DNA of 64,000 bases from Limiplasma sp034927815 (GTDB lineage Bacteria > Bacillota > Clostridia > Christensenellales > Aristaeellaceae): the NCBI GenBank assembly GCA_034927815.1, contig JAYFPK010000005.1, forward strand, positions 1 through 64,000. Reading direction: 5' to 3'. This document shows, in pieces, positions 51,775 through 60,155 of the stretch. The notes below the pieces were generated by a model. That model was not told the origin of the DNA. It searched no databases and worked only from the letters and a program-made list of their open reading frames with translations. A program made the position numbers and the translations under genes. The stretch's first letter is position 1; each line of letters starts with the position of its first letter.

Positions 51775-53289
51775 TTATTCGTACAGCGCCTTTTTGGCGG
51801 GGATCTCCGTGTTCATGTAGGCGGTCAACGCCTCAATGCCAACCTTCTTGGCATTCTCCCGGAGCTCCGAAAGGGTGGCCTCGTAGGCTTCGTCAGTGTC
51901 GCACAGCACCAGCGCGGAGGTATAGGTCTTGAGCATATCCTTCAGCTTGGCGGCGATCACATACTCATCGCTGTCGGGGTCCTTGGGCTCGGCCAGGGTA
52001 TACCAGGGCTCGCACACGATGCGCTCGCGGATCTTGGCGTAGGTGTCCTGGTATTCCTGAGGCAGCGCGCAGGTGCGGCTGATGGCTTCCACAAGCCCGG
52101 TGGTGCCGAAGTAGAAGTTGGTGTTGTACTTGGTGGCGAAGAGCTCCTCGTCGTTTGTGGCGTCCACCCACTCCTGGCTGAATACGTACACGCCGTTTTC
52201 GTCCAGGGTGTATTCGATGCCTTCACGGCCGCACATGGAGAGCACGGCTCCCTCGTCGGAGAACAGGTACTCCATCAGCTTGATGGCGGCTTCGGGGTCC
52301 TTGCAGTTGCGGGAGATGAAGGTGCCGCACCAGCCCAGGTTGCACAGGCGGTAGGCGGCTTCCTCGCCCAGCGGGTTCATTTCCAGCACGGTGAAATCCG
52401 CGTTGCCGGTGGCTTCACGGCCCATGGTGGTAAAGGTGCGGGCGTAGCCCTGGGTGCTGTTTACGTAGGAGAAGGTTTTGCCGGAATACATGTTGCCGTC
52501 GGCGGTGGACTCGTCGTAGGCGAAGCTGTCGGGGTTGATATAGCCCAGGCGATAATACTCGTTGAGCTTGCGGGTCATGCGCTCAAAGTTGTCGCTGTCG
52601 ATGAGGTGCTTATAAGCGCCGTCCCCCGCCTCGATCCAGTCCGTGTGGGGCGTAATGGCGAACATGGCCTGGAAGTACTGCAACCCGGTGACAGGGCCGT
52701 AGCAGAGGATTTCCATGTCGGGGTACTTCTCATGCACGGCGGCGTAGAGCGCATCCATCTCCTCGATGGTGGTGAACTGGGCGGCGTCGAAGCCGAGCTC
52801 CTTGGCGATATCCGCGCGGTAGCACAGGGTGCCGAAGCTGGGCACGCCCGCGGTAGCCTCCCGCCACTGCTCGGTGGTGAAGGCATGGCTGAACAGGAAG
52901 TAGTAATCCCCGTCGGTGGAATAGGCGGAGGCGTTGGCGATGGCAACGGGGTCCGGCTTCCAATCCGGGCAATACTTTTCAATCAGCTCAGAGTAGGAGT
53001 AGCACAGATCGGCGTTGGACAGGCGGGATAGCTCCTGATCGGTGAAGGTGAGATCCATCAAATCACCGGAAGCGATCATCAAGCCCAGCTGGCTCTCATC
53101 CACCGCGCGGGTGGGGGTCAGCGTAACGCCGGTTTTTTCGCGGATCGCGTCAGGAATCACACCGATAAACTCATCGGTGGGATACCAGGTGTGGTTCAGC
53201 CAAACGGTCAGATCGGTTTCGGCCAGCGCGGGAGCCATCAGGCCCAGCAGCAGCGCTGCCACCAGCGCAAGAGCAGTCCCTTTTTTCAT
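51775..53289 (-). CDS. Extracellular solute-binding protein, family 1 (LipO/YtcQ-like)
   Basis: A 504-residue binding protein, larger than MalE types, as usual for the Lpl/Ytc subfamily that binds oligosaccharides. The signal peptide is residues 1-23 (APALA-ETDL) with no lipobox. The mature N-terminus is DLTVWLNHTWYPTDEFIGVIPDAI, with YINPDSFAYDEST near residue 265 and IKLMEYLFSDEGAVL near residue 345. It follows the two permeases (47-base gap) and is followed by a strong hairpin. The ligand is presumably a beta-linked oligosaccharide, judged from GH4, GH9 and GH20 nearby. Confidence 0.88.
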   Translation of the reverse strand: MKKGTALALVAALLLGLMAPALAETDLTVWLNHTWYPTDEFIGVIPDAIREKTGVTLTPTRAVDESQLGLMIASGDLMDLTFTDQELSRLSNADLCYSYSELIEKYCPDWKPDPVAIANASAYSTDGDYYFLFSHAFTTEQWREATAGVPSFGTLCYRADIAKELGFDAAQFTTIEEMDALYAAVHEKYPDMEILCYGPVTGLQYFQAMFAITPHTDWIEAGDGAYKHLIDSDNFERMTRKLNEYYRLGYINPDSFAYDESTADGNMYSGKTFSYVNSTQGYARTFTTMGREATGNADFTVLEMNPLGEEAAYRLCNLGWCGTFISRNCKDPEAAIKLMEYLFSDEGAVLSMCGREGIEYTLDENGVYVFSQEWVDATNDEELFATKYNTNFYFGTTGLVEAISRTCALPQEYQDTYAKIRERIVCEPWYTLAEPKDPDSDEYVIAAKLKDMLKTYTSALVLCDTDEAYEATLSELRENAKKVGIEALTAYMNTEIPAKKALYE

Positions 53290-53336
53290 GGATAGATTCC
53301 TCCCTTATTCTATATATCTGCGCATAGGCGCAAATT

Positions 53337-54236
53337 TCAACCCTTGACCGATCCGATGGTCAGGCCGGTAACGAAATACTTTTGCAGGAACGGGTAAATG
53401 GCCAGGATGGGAATGACGGAGATCATCATGGCGGTTACGCGCACCGCCAAAGGATCCACCTTGGCGCTGGCGGCGGCCTGGGCCGCGGCGACGGCATTGG
53501 AGGGCACGTTGGCCTGGTTGATGGTTTCCATTAAAAGGTAGCCCATGGTGCGCAGCTGCTTGTTGGTGACATAGAAGGCGGAGTCAAACCAGGCGTTCCA
53601 CTGCCCAACGGCGGAGAAAAGCAGAATCGTCACCATCAGCGGCAGGGAAATGGGGAGAATGATGGACCGGAAGATGCGCATTTCCGAAGCGCCGTCCAGC
53701 TTGCCGCTCTCCTTGAGGGCCTCGGGGATATCGTTGAAGAAGCTGATGGCAATGAAGATGAAGAAGGTGTTCAGCGCCGGAGGGACGACGTATACCCAGA
53801 AGGTGTTGAGCAGCTTCAAATTTCTCAGCAGCACATAGTAGGGGATCAGGCCGCCGCTGAAATACATGCTGAAGATAATAATCGCCATGTAGAGCCTGCG
53901 GAACACCAGCTTTTCATGGCTGAGGCCGTAGGATACCAGCATCGTGAACAGCGTGGTGATCGCACTGCCGGTCAAAGTGCGGGCTACCGATACCAGAAAG
54001 CCGTTCAGCCACGTGGAATCCCGGAAGAACTTGATATAGTTTTCCAGCGTCCATACCCGGGGCCAGAAGTACATGCCGCCCTTGGCGGTGTCTATCGAAT
54101 CGTTCAGGGAGAGCACCAGGCCGTACCAGAAGGGGTAGGCGCAGATGAACAGCACGATTGCCAGCAGAATGTAAATGATTGTGTCAAGAACGACGTCCTC
54201 CCGCGTGCGGCGGATGTGGTTTTGATTTCTTCTCAT
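53337..54236 (-). CDS. Carbohydrate ABC transporter permease (YtcP/LplC type)
   Basis: A 299-residue CUT1-type permease with six helices. The EAA loop is EALKESGKLDGASEMRIFRSIILPIS near residue 175 and the C-terminus YFVTGLTIGSVKG is typical. A loop of about 30 residues rich in Ala (VPSNAVAAAQAAASAKVD, near residue 255) is a feature of the YtcP subgroup. It stands 12 bases after the partner permease. As with the maltodextrin system, no ATPase gene is present in the operon. Confidence 0.89.
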   Translation of the reverse strand: MRRNQNHIRRTREDVVLDTIIYILLAIVLFICAYPFWYGLVLSLNDSIDTAKGGMYFWPRVWTLENYIKFFRDSTWLNGFLVSVARTLTGSAITTLFTMLVSYGLSHEKLVFRRLYMAIIIFSMYFSGGLIPYYVLLRNLKLLNTFWVYVVPPALNTFFIFIAISFFNDIPEALKESGKLDGASEMRIFRSIILPISLPLMVTILLFSAVGQWNAWFDSAFYVTNKQLRTMGYLLMETINQANVPSNAVAAAQAAASAKVDPLAVRVTAMMISVIPILAIYPFLQKYFVTGLTIGSVKG

Positions 54237-54248
54237 GCTGCCGCCTCC

Positions 54249-55190
54249 TTAAAACAAGCCGTTGTTGGTCAGGGATTTGGAGACGGCATTGGTGGAGAAC
54301 ACCAGAATGACCGACACCACGGATTGAATCATGCCAATGGCGGTGGCGTAGGAATAGCGCCCCTCGGACAGGCCGATGCGGAAGCTGTAGGTCTGGAAAA
54401 TATCCGAGGAGGCGCGGTTCGCCGTGTTCCCCAGCAAATAGCTCTGTTCAAAGGTGGAGCCGCCCAGGCCGCCCCCCAGCAAATTGCCGATGGCCAGAAT
54501 GAGCACCACGGTCACCGTGGGGGCGATGGAGGGAAACGTAATGTGCCTGATGCGCTTGACGCGGCCCGCGCCGTCGATCATGGCCGCTTCATACAGGGTG
54601 GGGTCCACGCCGGTGATGGCCGCCAGGAAGATGATGGCCCACCAGCCCATCTCCTTCCAGATGCCGGTGCCAACGGCCATCCCCCAGAAGTAATTCGGCG
54701 AGGAAAGAAAGTAGCTGGGGCTCCCGCCCAGGGCCACGATGGCTTTGTTCACCACACCTTCCTGCGCGGAGAAGAACTGGAGGCAGAAGCCCGCCACAAC
54801 CACCCAGCTGATGAAGTAGGGCAGGTAGCTCGCCGTCTGCACGAGGCGCTTCACAGGCCTGCTGCGGGTTTCGCTAAGGATGATGGCCAAAAGCAGCGGA
54901 ACGGGAAAGGTGAAGACCATCTTCAGGATGCTGATGCCCAGCGTATTTTTGAGCAGCTGGGGGAAGTTATAATCGTTCACGAATTCCTTGAACCACTTCA
55001 ATCCCACCCAATCCGCCGTAAAAATACCGGCGTAGCCCGTCTGGATTTTGTAGCTTTTGAAGGCCATCAGCAGCCCGGACATGGGCACGTAGTAGAAAAT
55101 CAGGATGAAAACTACGCCCAGCAGCGCGAACAGCTGGAGATAGCGCTGCTCCCAGAAGCGCTGCCAAAGGGTTTTCTTGCGCTCGATCAT
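54249..55190 (-). CDS. Carbohydrate ABC transporter permease (LplB/YtcP-partner type)
   Basis: A 313-residue permease: N-terminal helix after WEQRYLQLFALLGVVFILIF, EAA loop YEAAMIDGAGRVKRIRHITFPSIAPT near residue 200, and the LplB-type ending SVILVFSTNAVSKSLTNNGLF. Its start overlaps the kinase stop by four bases (ATGA), coupling kinase and transporter synthesis. It pairs with the next permease and the large binding protein. Confidence 0.89.
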   Translation of the reverse strand: MIERKKTLWQRFWEQRYLQLFALLGVVFILIFYYVPMSGLLMAFKSYKIQTGYAGIFTADWVGLKWFKEFVNDYNFPQLLKNTLGISILKMVFTFPVPLLLAIILSETRSRPVKRLVQTASYLPYFISWVVVAGFCLQFFSAQEGVVNKAIVALGGSPSYFLSSPNYFWGMAVGTGIWKEMGWWAIIFLAAITGVDPTLYEAAMIDGAGRVKRIRHITFPSIAPTVTVVLILAIGNLLGGGLGGSTFEQSYLLGNTANRASSDIFQTYSFRIGLSEGRYSYATAIGMIQSVVSVILVFSTNAVSKSLTNNGLF

Positions 55191-56176
55191 CTTTGCATAC
55201 CCCCATCATCAAAACGTACAAGGGAGAACCGCTCCGCCGTCTCTTCAATGCGCGGCCACCACTCAGCCTGCCCGGCGGGATCCAGCGCCAGCTCGTAAGC
55301 GCCCACAACCGGTTCATAGAGCGCTTCCACAATGCGGGCTTTGGGCGCGACGCGGTGCACCTGGGTGCGGATGGCGTCCACCATCACCACGGAGCGGGCC
55401 TTGAAGATTCCCCCGCTGAGCACGATATCCGCGGGCTCGTTCACCAACTCATACCGCTTCAGCGCCGCCGTGGCATAGCGGCTCACGGACAGCCCAAACT
55501 CATACTGGGCGTTCAGCGCCACCTCGTCCCCGCACATGGCCTCCTCGTCCACCACGACGGCAAAGTCCTTCAAGGGCTTGCGCATGCAGCCCCTGCTAAA
55601 ATCCAGCAGCATGGAGAGCATATCGTCATAGGCAAAGAACTCCAAAGCGCGCTCCTTCAGGCTGGTTTGGGGGCCCATGCCCGTCATGGAGCGGAACACG
55701 CTTTCCATGGCTCTTGTAGCCAGGCTCTTGCCGCCTTCATCCACGCTTTCGGTGTAGTTGTTGTAAATCCACACCACCTTGCGCTTCTTTAGCACCGCCG
55801 CGTTAAAGGACGTGCCCGCGCACAGGATGACGGCGTTTGCGCTTTGGGAGCCCGCGTAAAGGGCCGGGACGCAATCGTTGTAAACCGTAGCCTTGGCCGG
55901 ATGGAAAAGGGCCTCCAGCTCCCGGGTGAGCATCTCAAACTCGTTGGGCCAGTTAGCCCCGGCCATGCCCGCGCTGACGCGCCCAATGCTCCCCGGCCCG
56001 ACCCCGGCGGAGCGCATGGCGGCTTCGGCCGCGCTCCTGGCCGCCTTCATCGCCTTGTCCATTCCCACCAGAAAGTGGCATGCCCCTTCCGCCGAACCGG
56101 CCCCCAAAATCACGCCGTTTTCATCGCCAATCAGAGCCTCCGTTTTTGAGCTTCCTTGGTCAATCGCCAAAATCAT
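55187..56176 (-). CDS. BadF/BadG/BcrA/BcrD-type ATPase, probable N-acetylhexosamine kinase
   Basis: A 329-residue protein of the actin-like ATPase fold: phosphate 1 loop MILAIDQGSSKTEALIGD, connect motif SAGMAGANWPNE near residue 85, phosphate 2 region NAVILCAGTSFNAAVL near residue 125 and adenosine motif DIVLSGGIFKARS near residue 265. Characterised members with this length include GlcNAc kinases. ATG at 56176 gives the right N-terminus; a longer frame from 56197 has no Shine-Dalgarno site. First gene of the importer operon behind a promoter and a LacI-type operator. It may phosphorylate the imported sugar, supplying GH4 or the SIS enzyme. Confidence 0.8.
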   Translation of the reverse strand: MILAIDQGSSKTEALIGDENGVILGAGSAEGACHFLVGMDKAMKAARSAAEAAMRSAGVGPGSIGRVSAGMAGANWPNEFEMLTRELEALFHPAKATVYNDCVPALYAGSQSANAVILCAGTSFNAAVLKKRKVVWIYNNYTESVDEGGKSLATRAMESVFRSMTGMGPQTSLKERALEFFAYDDMLSMLLDFSRGCMRKPLKDFAVVVDEEAMCGDEVALNAQYEFGLSVSRYATAALKRYELVNEPADIVLSGGIFKARSVVMVDAIRTQVHRVAPKARIVEALYEPVVGAYELALDPAGQAEWWPRIEETAERFSLVRFDDGGMQR

Positions 56177-56203
56177 GCATGAATCATCCTGTCTCATTTC
56201 GAA

Positions 56204-56219
56204 TGTAAAACGGTTTATA
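56204..56219. promoter_or_regulatory. Candidate LacI operator for the kinase/importer operon
   Basis: TGTAAAACGGTTTATA, at about +4 to +20 of the predicted transcript. It shares AACGGTTTAT with the site in front of the LacI gene at 50284. Confidence 0.5.
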
Positions 56220-56229
56220 TCCTGTTGCC

Positions 56230-56258
56230 ATGGTACTCCTGTTTTGGATCCCTGTCAA
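56230..56258 (-). promoter_or_regulatory. Promoter for the kinase/importer/GH4 operon
   Basis: Minus strand: TTGACA (56253-56258), 17-base spacer, TACCAT (56230-56235), about 55 bases upstream of the kinase start. Confidence 0.5.
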
Positions 56259-56296
56259 CCCTTTTTCCCAAGGAAAATAATGGCTGAAAATTGCAG

Positions 56297-56351
56297 AAAC
56301 AGCGGCAAATATGGCCTGTTTTCATGCGTCGGCCCCTATTTGCCGCTGTTT
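56297..56351 (-). terminator. Large hairpin after the GH9 gene
   Basis: A perfect 15-bp inverted repeat (AAACAGCGGCAAATA with TATTTGCCGCTGTTT) enclosing 25 bases with an inner GGCC/GGCC pairing. It lies between the GH9 stop and the kinase promoter. The T-tract on the minus strand is weak, so termination may be partial and the kinase operon may also receive GH9 transcripts. Confidence 0.6.
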
Positions 56352-56380
56352 TGATAAATTCTTGTATACCGTTCTTTTTT

Positions 56381-56394
56381 TGTACCGGTTTACA
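56381..56394. promoter_or_regulatory. Candidate LacI-type site next to the GH9 stop codon
   Basis: TGTACCGGTTTACA with an ACCGGT core (56384-56389), immediately after the GH9 stop codon. The core is the same as in the sites at 58824-58835 and 59935-59948. Confidence 0.4.
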
Positions 56395-58749
56395 TCAGCG
56401 GTAGAGCTCTGCCAAAATGGACAGCCAGCGGCCCGAGGGGGTGGTCCACACCTCTTTATAGGTGGCGTTGTTCATCTGCGGCCAGTACGGCTCATCCCCG
56501 TCATCCAGCGTTTGCACGCCCACGGGCAGCTCCCCCGCCGCCTCCCCGGACATAGCGGCATACTGCTGCGCGTAGCGCTCTCCCTCGCCGTACATCAGGG
56601 ATTGGCGGAACGGGTTTACCCCAATGTTCCAGGCAAGCTGCCGTTCGGCGGCCCTGAGCAGCTCCTCATCCCCCAGGGCCCGGGCGCACAGCGCCGCCGC
56701 TTTGCCCATGGACAGCATCACCGCGTTGTTGCCCTTGAAGGAGAACCACACGGGGAAATGGCGCAGGAAATAGCCCTCCCCCACGTCCACACCGGCCTGA
56801 AGCTGCTTGGCATAGCGCCGGTACGCCTCGTCCCCGGTTTCCAGGTGCTGGCGGGCGAAGCTCTCCCCATCGTCCCTCTCCTCCAGCCGGTACAGCCCCG
56901 CGGGCATCATGCCATAGGGGCTGGCAAAGCCCATCAAGCCCCGCAGGTATTCCCCGTGCCGCCGCAAAGCCTCCAGCCAGGAGGCCGCCTTGGGATGCTC
57001 CGGCATGGCGCGCAGCGCGGCTGTGAGCGCCTGGGCATAGATCTGGTCCCGCGCCTGATGGCTGAAATGGACGATGGCCTTGCGGCCTGTGTTGCGGTAG
57101 AAGAAACCGCCCATGGGAAAGCGCGGCCCGGCTCCTTGGGCGTGCTGGCAGGCCAACACATAATCCAGCGCTTCCGCCGCGGCCTCCTGGTAGCCCGCTT
57201 CCCCTGTGGCCTCATACAGCAAGGAGGCCGCCTGGGCAATCGTCGCCATAAACGCGCTTTCCGAGGTCATCCAGCTATGCTCCCAATAGATGGGCGGCCT
57301 TTCCTCAAACCCGGTCTTGGCAAAGCGCTCCCGGGCAAAGGCGAAGTCGGCTTTGGCGCAATGAAGCGCCGCCGCCGCCAGCCCGGGGTCGTCCTCCTCA
57401 AGCTGCATGGCGCAGTAGCATTCCACCGCGGCGCAAAGGAAGTTCTCATACGCGTTGTTATGCATGCGGGCCGTAATGTCGTCCTCGTCTCCCGCAAAGC
57501 CCTGGGACCACATGGACGTTCCCACGCTGGTGGCGCGGTAACCATCCCCAAAGCGGCTGTTGAGCACATAATCCAGGCCCCATAGCGCCTCCTCCCGCAG
57601 GCGGAGCCGCAGGTCCAGCTGCTCCCGGGGCAAAGCCTGGGCCAGCTCAAACAGGGACCAGGTGACCTCCGCCGTCTGAATCAGCTGCTGGGAGAGGTCG
57701 CCCGCGTCATGCCAGCCGCCATGGAATACAAAGCTCTTGCCGTTATGCTTTGCGATCACATCCCGGTGGCAGGTCTGGTGAATCCCCGGCACCGGATAGC
57801 CGCAACGCTCACAAAAGAGAAAGTTGATGGTTTTCCACGCGGAGGGAAGCCATACGCTTTCATCAATGGGAAAGGCGGAGGTCACCGTATCCTCCACCCG
57901 CAGGCGATAGCTGCCCGGCGTTTGCAGCGCTGAAAAATCCAGAACGCTCAAATCATGAAAGCCGGTCGCCGTCAGCGTGCCTTCCCAAACAGCCGCCCCG
58001 CTTTCGTCCAGTACGCGAAAGGGTTTGCCCTCATGGCCCAGCATCAGCGCCATCTTGCAGGACTGGGGACGGTACCCCGAAAAGCAGTATACGATCCTGC
58101 CCTCCTCCGGCTGCCAGCCGATGGCGGTCTCCGGCTTTTCCACCCGCTCCAAAACCATGTCCCACACCTGGGCCGTCAGAAGGTTACCCAGGGAGGCTTC
58201 CGTCTCGCAGCCGCCGCAGTAGAACAGGATGCTCACTCCGGTGATGCAGTCCCGGGGCATGGTGGGAATCTCCAGGCTGACGCGTTCCTCCCGCCCGGTC
58301 CGCACATTGATGGCATGAAAGCCGTCCCGGTTGTACGGGTCCGGCAGCTTGACCTTGCCGTCGTTGCGCAGGCAGAGCCGCGCGCACACCTTGCGCACCC
58401 CCAGGGCGTCCACCTTGAGGAAAAAGGAGATGCGGTTATACCTTTCCCAGTTTTCCCGGGGAATGGCGCAATCCGCCCCAAAGGAGCCGTAGTTGCTGCA
58501 ATCCCCCAGCTCCAGGTCCCCATGGGGGCGGCGGGGATGGTACAGCGGGGCCGTAATGGCGATATGCTCTTTGCCGCCCTCCACGCTGCATTCCCCTGAA
58601 GCCGTCCAGTTGCCAGCGGCCAGCTCAAGCCTCCGGCTGTCCAGAACGGGCTTGGCCTGCCCCTGTGCCTCCAGGGACCTTTCATGGTGCAGCGGCAGCG
58701 GCCGGTGAATCCATCCCGAAGCGCGCAGCTCCTGTTCCAATGCCGTCAT
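56395..58749 (-). CDS. Cytoplasmic glycoside hydrolase family 9 enzyme
   Basis: A 784-residue enzyme in three parts. Residues 1 to about 225 form a module with jelly-roll-like strands (IAITAPLYHPRRP, RISFFLKVDALGVRKV). Residues about 225-320 are an Ig-like CelD_N domain (YCFSGYRPQSCKMALMLG...GSYRLRVEDTVTSAFPID). The rest is the GH9 alpha-barrel with the catalytic Asp pair in FHGGWHDAGDLSQ near residue 350 and the late motif LAWNIGVNPFRQSLMYGEG. There is no signal peptide, so it acts inside the cell on imported oligosaccharides, unlike secreted GH9 cellulases. ATG at 58749 has GGAGG eight bases upstream. It might be a beta-glucosidase or exo-glucosaminidase; this is inferred. Confidence 0.82.
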   Translation of the reverse strand: MTALEQELRASGWIHRPLPLHHERSLEAQGQAKPVLDSRRLELAAGNWTASGECSVEGGKEHIAITAPLYHPRRPHGDLELGDCSNYGSFGADCAIPRENWERYNRISFFLKVDALGVRKVCARLCLRNDGKVKLPDPYNRDGFHAINVRTGREERVSLEIPTMPRDCITGVSILFYCGGCETEASLGNLLTAQVWDMVLERVEKPETAIGWQPEEGRIVYCFSGYRPQSCKMALMLGHEGKPFRVLDESGAAVWEGTLTATGFHDLSVLDFSALQTPGSYRLRVEDTVTSAFPIDESVWLPSAWKTINFLFCERCGYPVPGIHQTCHRDVIAKHNGKSFVFHGGWHDAGDLSQQLIQTAEVTWSLFELAQALPREQLDLRLRLREEALWGLDYVLNSRFGDGYRATSVGTSMWSQGFAGDEDDITARMHNNAYENFLCAAVECYCAMQLEEDDPGLAAAALHCAKADFAFARERFAKTGFEERPPIYWEHSWMTSESAFMATIAQAASLLYEATGEAGYQEAAAEALDYVLACQHAQGAGPRFPMGGFFYRNTGRKAIVHFSHQARDQIYAQALTAALRAMPEHPKAASWLEALRRHGEYLRGLMGFASPYGMMPAGLYRLEERDDGESFARQHLETGDEAYRRYAKQLQAGVDVGEGYFLRHFPVWFSFKGNNAVMLSMGKAAALCARALGDEELLRAAERQLAWNIGVNPFRQSLMYGEGERYAQQYAAMSGEAAGELPVGVQTLDDGDEPYWPQMNNATYKEVWTTPSGRWLSILAELYR

Positions 58750-58810
58750 GTCCTTATCCTCCTTCAAAGCATGTGCGTGATTTTTTTCCTTTTCACAACG
58801 CCATGGCTGT

Positions 58811-58839
58811 TGTATAATGAAGTGGTACCGGTACCGCAA
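58811..58839 (-). promoter_or_regulatory. GH9 promoter overlapping a divergent LacI promoter
   Basis: Minus strand: TTGCGG (58834-58839), 17-base spacer, TATACA (58811-58816) for GH9. Plus strand: TTTTCA (58790-58795), 17-base spacer, TATAAT (58813-58818) for the LacI gene. The two -10 boxes overlap, so one polymerase excludes the other. Confidence 0.6.
58824..58835. promoter_or_regulatory. Palindromic LacI-type operator
   Basis: GGTACCGGTACC, a perfect 12-bp palindrome with the central CpG typical of LacI-family sites. It lies in the spacer of the GH9 promoter and at the predicted transcription start of the LacI gene, where it could repress both. Confidence 0.65.
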
Positions 58840-58863
58840 ATTGAGGCGAGGAGCGTCCCCTAT

Positions 58864-59937
58864 ATGAAAGGTGATATGACCATTTACGGAATCGCCAAGG
58901 AATGCGGGGTGTCCGTTTCCACCGTTTCCCGCGTGCTGAACAACAACCCCCGGGTTTCGGAGAAAACCCGGGCCGCTGTGATGCGCGTGATCGAAGCGCA
59001 CCATTTTTCCCCCAGCGGCATTGCCCGCGCCATGACCAACCAGACCACCCGCAGCATCGGCATCATGCTTCCCGATATCACCAACCCTTATTTCTCCGCC
59101 CTGTTTCTGGAAATCCAGCGCTATACGCTGGAGCACGGCTATTCCGCGCTGCTTTTCAACACGCTCTTCGGCGGGTCGTCCCACAAGATCGGCAGCCCTT
59201 TTGAGGAGATGCAGTATTTTGAGATGCTCAAGGACAAGCGGGTGGACGGCTGCATCATCCTGGGCGGCCAGATGGACCTGGACCATCCCTCCGAGGCCTA
59301 CGTTCAGGCGCTGAACCGGCTCAACGCCTCCATTCCCGTGGTAGCCATCGGCCAGCCCCTGGAAGGATGCGATTGCATCTTCATCAACCGCGACCTTGGC
59401 GGCGGCGTCGCGGCGCTTTTGCAGCACCTTGCCGCCCTGGGCAACCGGCATATCGGCTTCATCGGGGGCCAGCAGGGCGTTCGGCAAACCACCGAGCGCC
59501 TGAAAGCGTACCGCGCGGCCTTGGAGGCGCTGGGACTGCCCCTCTCACAGCGGCTGGTCAGGCTCTCCAACTACTACCTGGAGGACGGCTATGCCGGAAT
59601 GAAGGCCCTGCTGGACGATGGGGAAAAGATCGACGCCATGGTGGCGGTCAACGACCAGGTGGCGGTGGGGGCCATCCGCGCGATGCGGGACGCGGGGCTT
59701 TGCGTGCCCGAGGATATCAGCGTGGCCAGCTGCGATTCCTTCCCCGGGGGGGAATATCAATGCCCCCGGCTGACGGGCCTAAACCAGCAAAACGAGTATA
59801 TCGGAAAGCTGGCGATTCTCTCGCTGATGAGCGCCATGAGCGGCGTGCGGGAAACCATCCACATCCATCACTCTCCTGTGCTGGTGATCCGCGAGTCCTG
59901 CGGATCACATCTGGGGATTCGCTCCAAATCCCAGTGA
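58864..59937 (+). CDS. LacI-family repressor (GH9/GH20 side)
   Basis: A 357-residue regulator with helix-turn-helix TIYGIAKECGVSVSTVSRVLNNNPRV near residue 5, hinge FSPSGIARAMTNQTTRS, and sensor domain starting IGIMLPDITNPYFSALF. ATG at 58864 has AGGAG ten bases upstream; the longer frame from 58684 overlaps the GH9 gene and is rejected. It is divergent from GH9 and upstream of the SIE-GH20 pair, with ACCGGT-type palindromes on both sides. It probably controls both, responding to a sugar released from the glycan. Confidence 0.87.
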   Translation: MKGDMTIYGIAKECGVSVSTVSRVLNNNPRVSEKTRAAVMRVIEAHHFSPSGIARAMTNQTTRSIGIMLPDITNPYFSALFLEIQRYTLEHGYSALLFNTLFGGSSHKIGSPFEEMQYFEMLKDKRVDGCIILGGQMDLDHPSEAYVQALNRLNASIPVVAIGQPLEGCDCIFINRDLGGGVAALLQHLAALGNRHIGFIGGQQGVRQTTERLKAYRAALEALGLPLSQRLVRLSNYYLEDGYAGMKALLDDGEKIDAMVAVNDQVAVGAIRAMRDAGLCVPEDISVASCDSFPGGEYQCPRLTGLNQQNEYIGKLAILSLMSAMSGVRETIHIHHSPVLVIRESCGSHLGIRSKSQ

Positions 59938-59948
59938 AACCGGTTCCA
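59935..59948. promoter_or_regulatory. Candidate LacI-type site overlapping the regulator stop codon
   Basis: TGAAACCGGTTCCA, palindromic at six of seven pairs with an AACCGGTT core. The first three bases are the TGA stop of the LacI gene. It lies about 100 bases upstream of the SIE-GH20 promoter. Confidence 0.4.
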
Positions 59949-60041
59949 TTTTTGAGGGTAAAAAAATCCCGTAAAGCGATTTTGATTATACACGGCCCCT
60001 TTGACTTTTGCAATACGCAATCGCCGAAAATCCGTTCTTCA

Positions 60042-60070
60042 TTGACAGACAGGGCTTCCCATAGTATATT
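60042..60070 (+). promoter_or_regulatory. Promoter for SIE-GH20
   Basis: TTGACA (60042-60047), 17-base spacer, TATATT (60065-60070), about 80 bases upstream of the ATG at 60156. A weaker GAAGCGGTTC element lies in the leader at 60123-60132. Confidence 0.65.
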
Positions 60071-60155
60071 GTGCTTGTGTCTAAAGCGAGGCCGAACGTT
60101 CAAAAGCATAAACTCAAGTGTGGAAGCGGTTCTTTTTTGATGAAAGGGTGATCCC

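Noticed and set aside
58750..59487. N-terminal extension of the GH9 frame to 59487
   Set aside because: It would run antisense through the LacI gene; the ATG at 58749 has a good ribosome site and starts the plausible protein.
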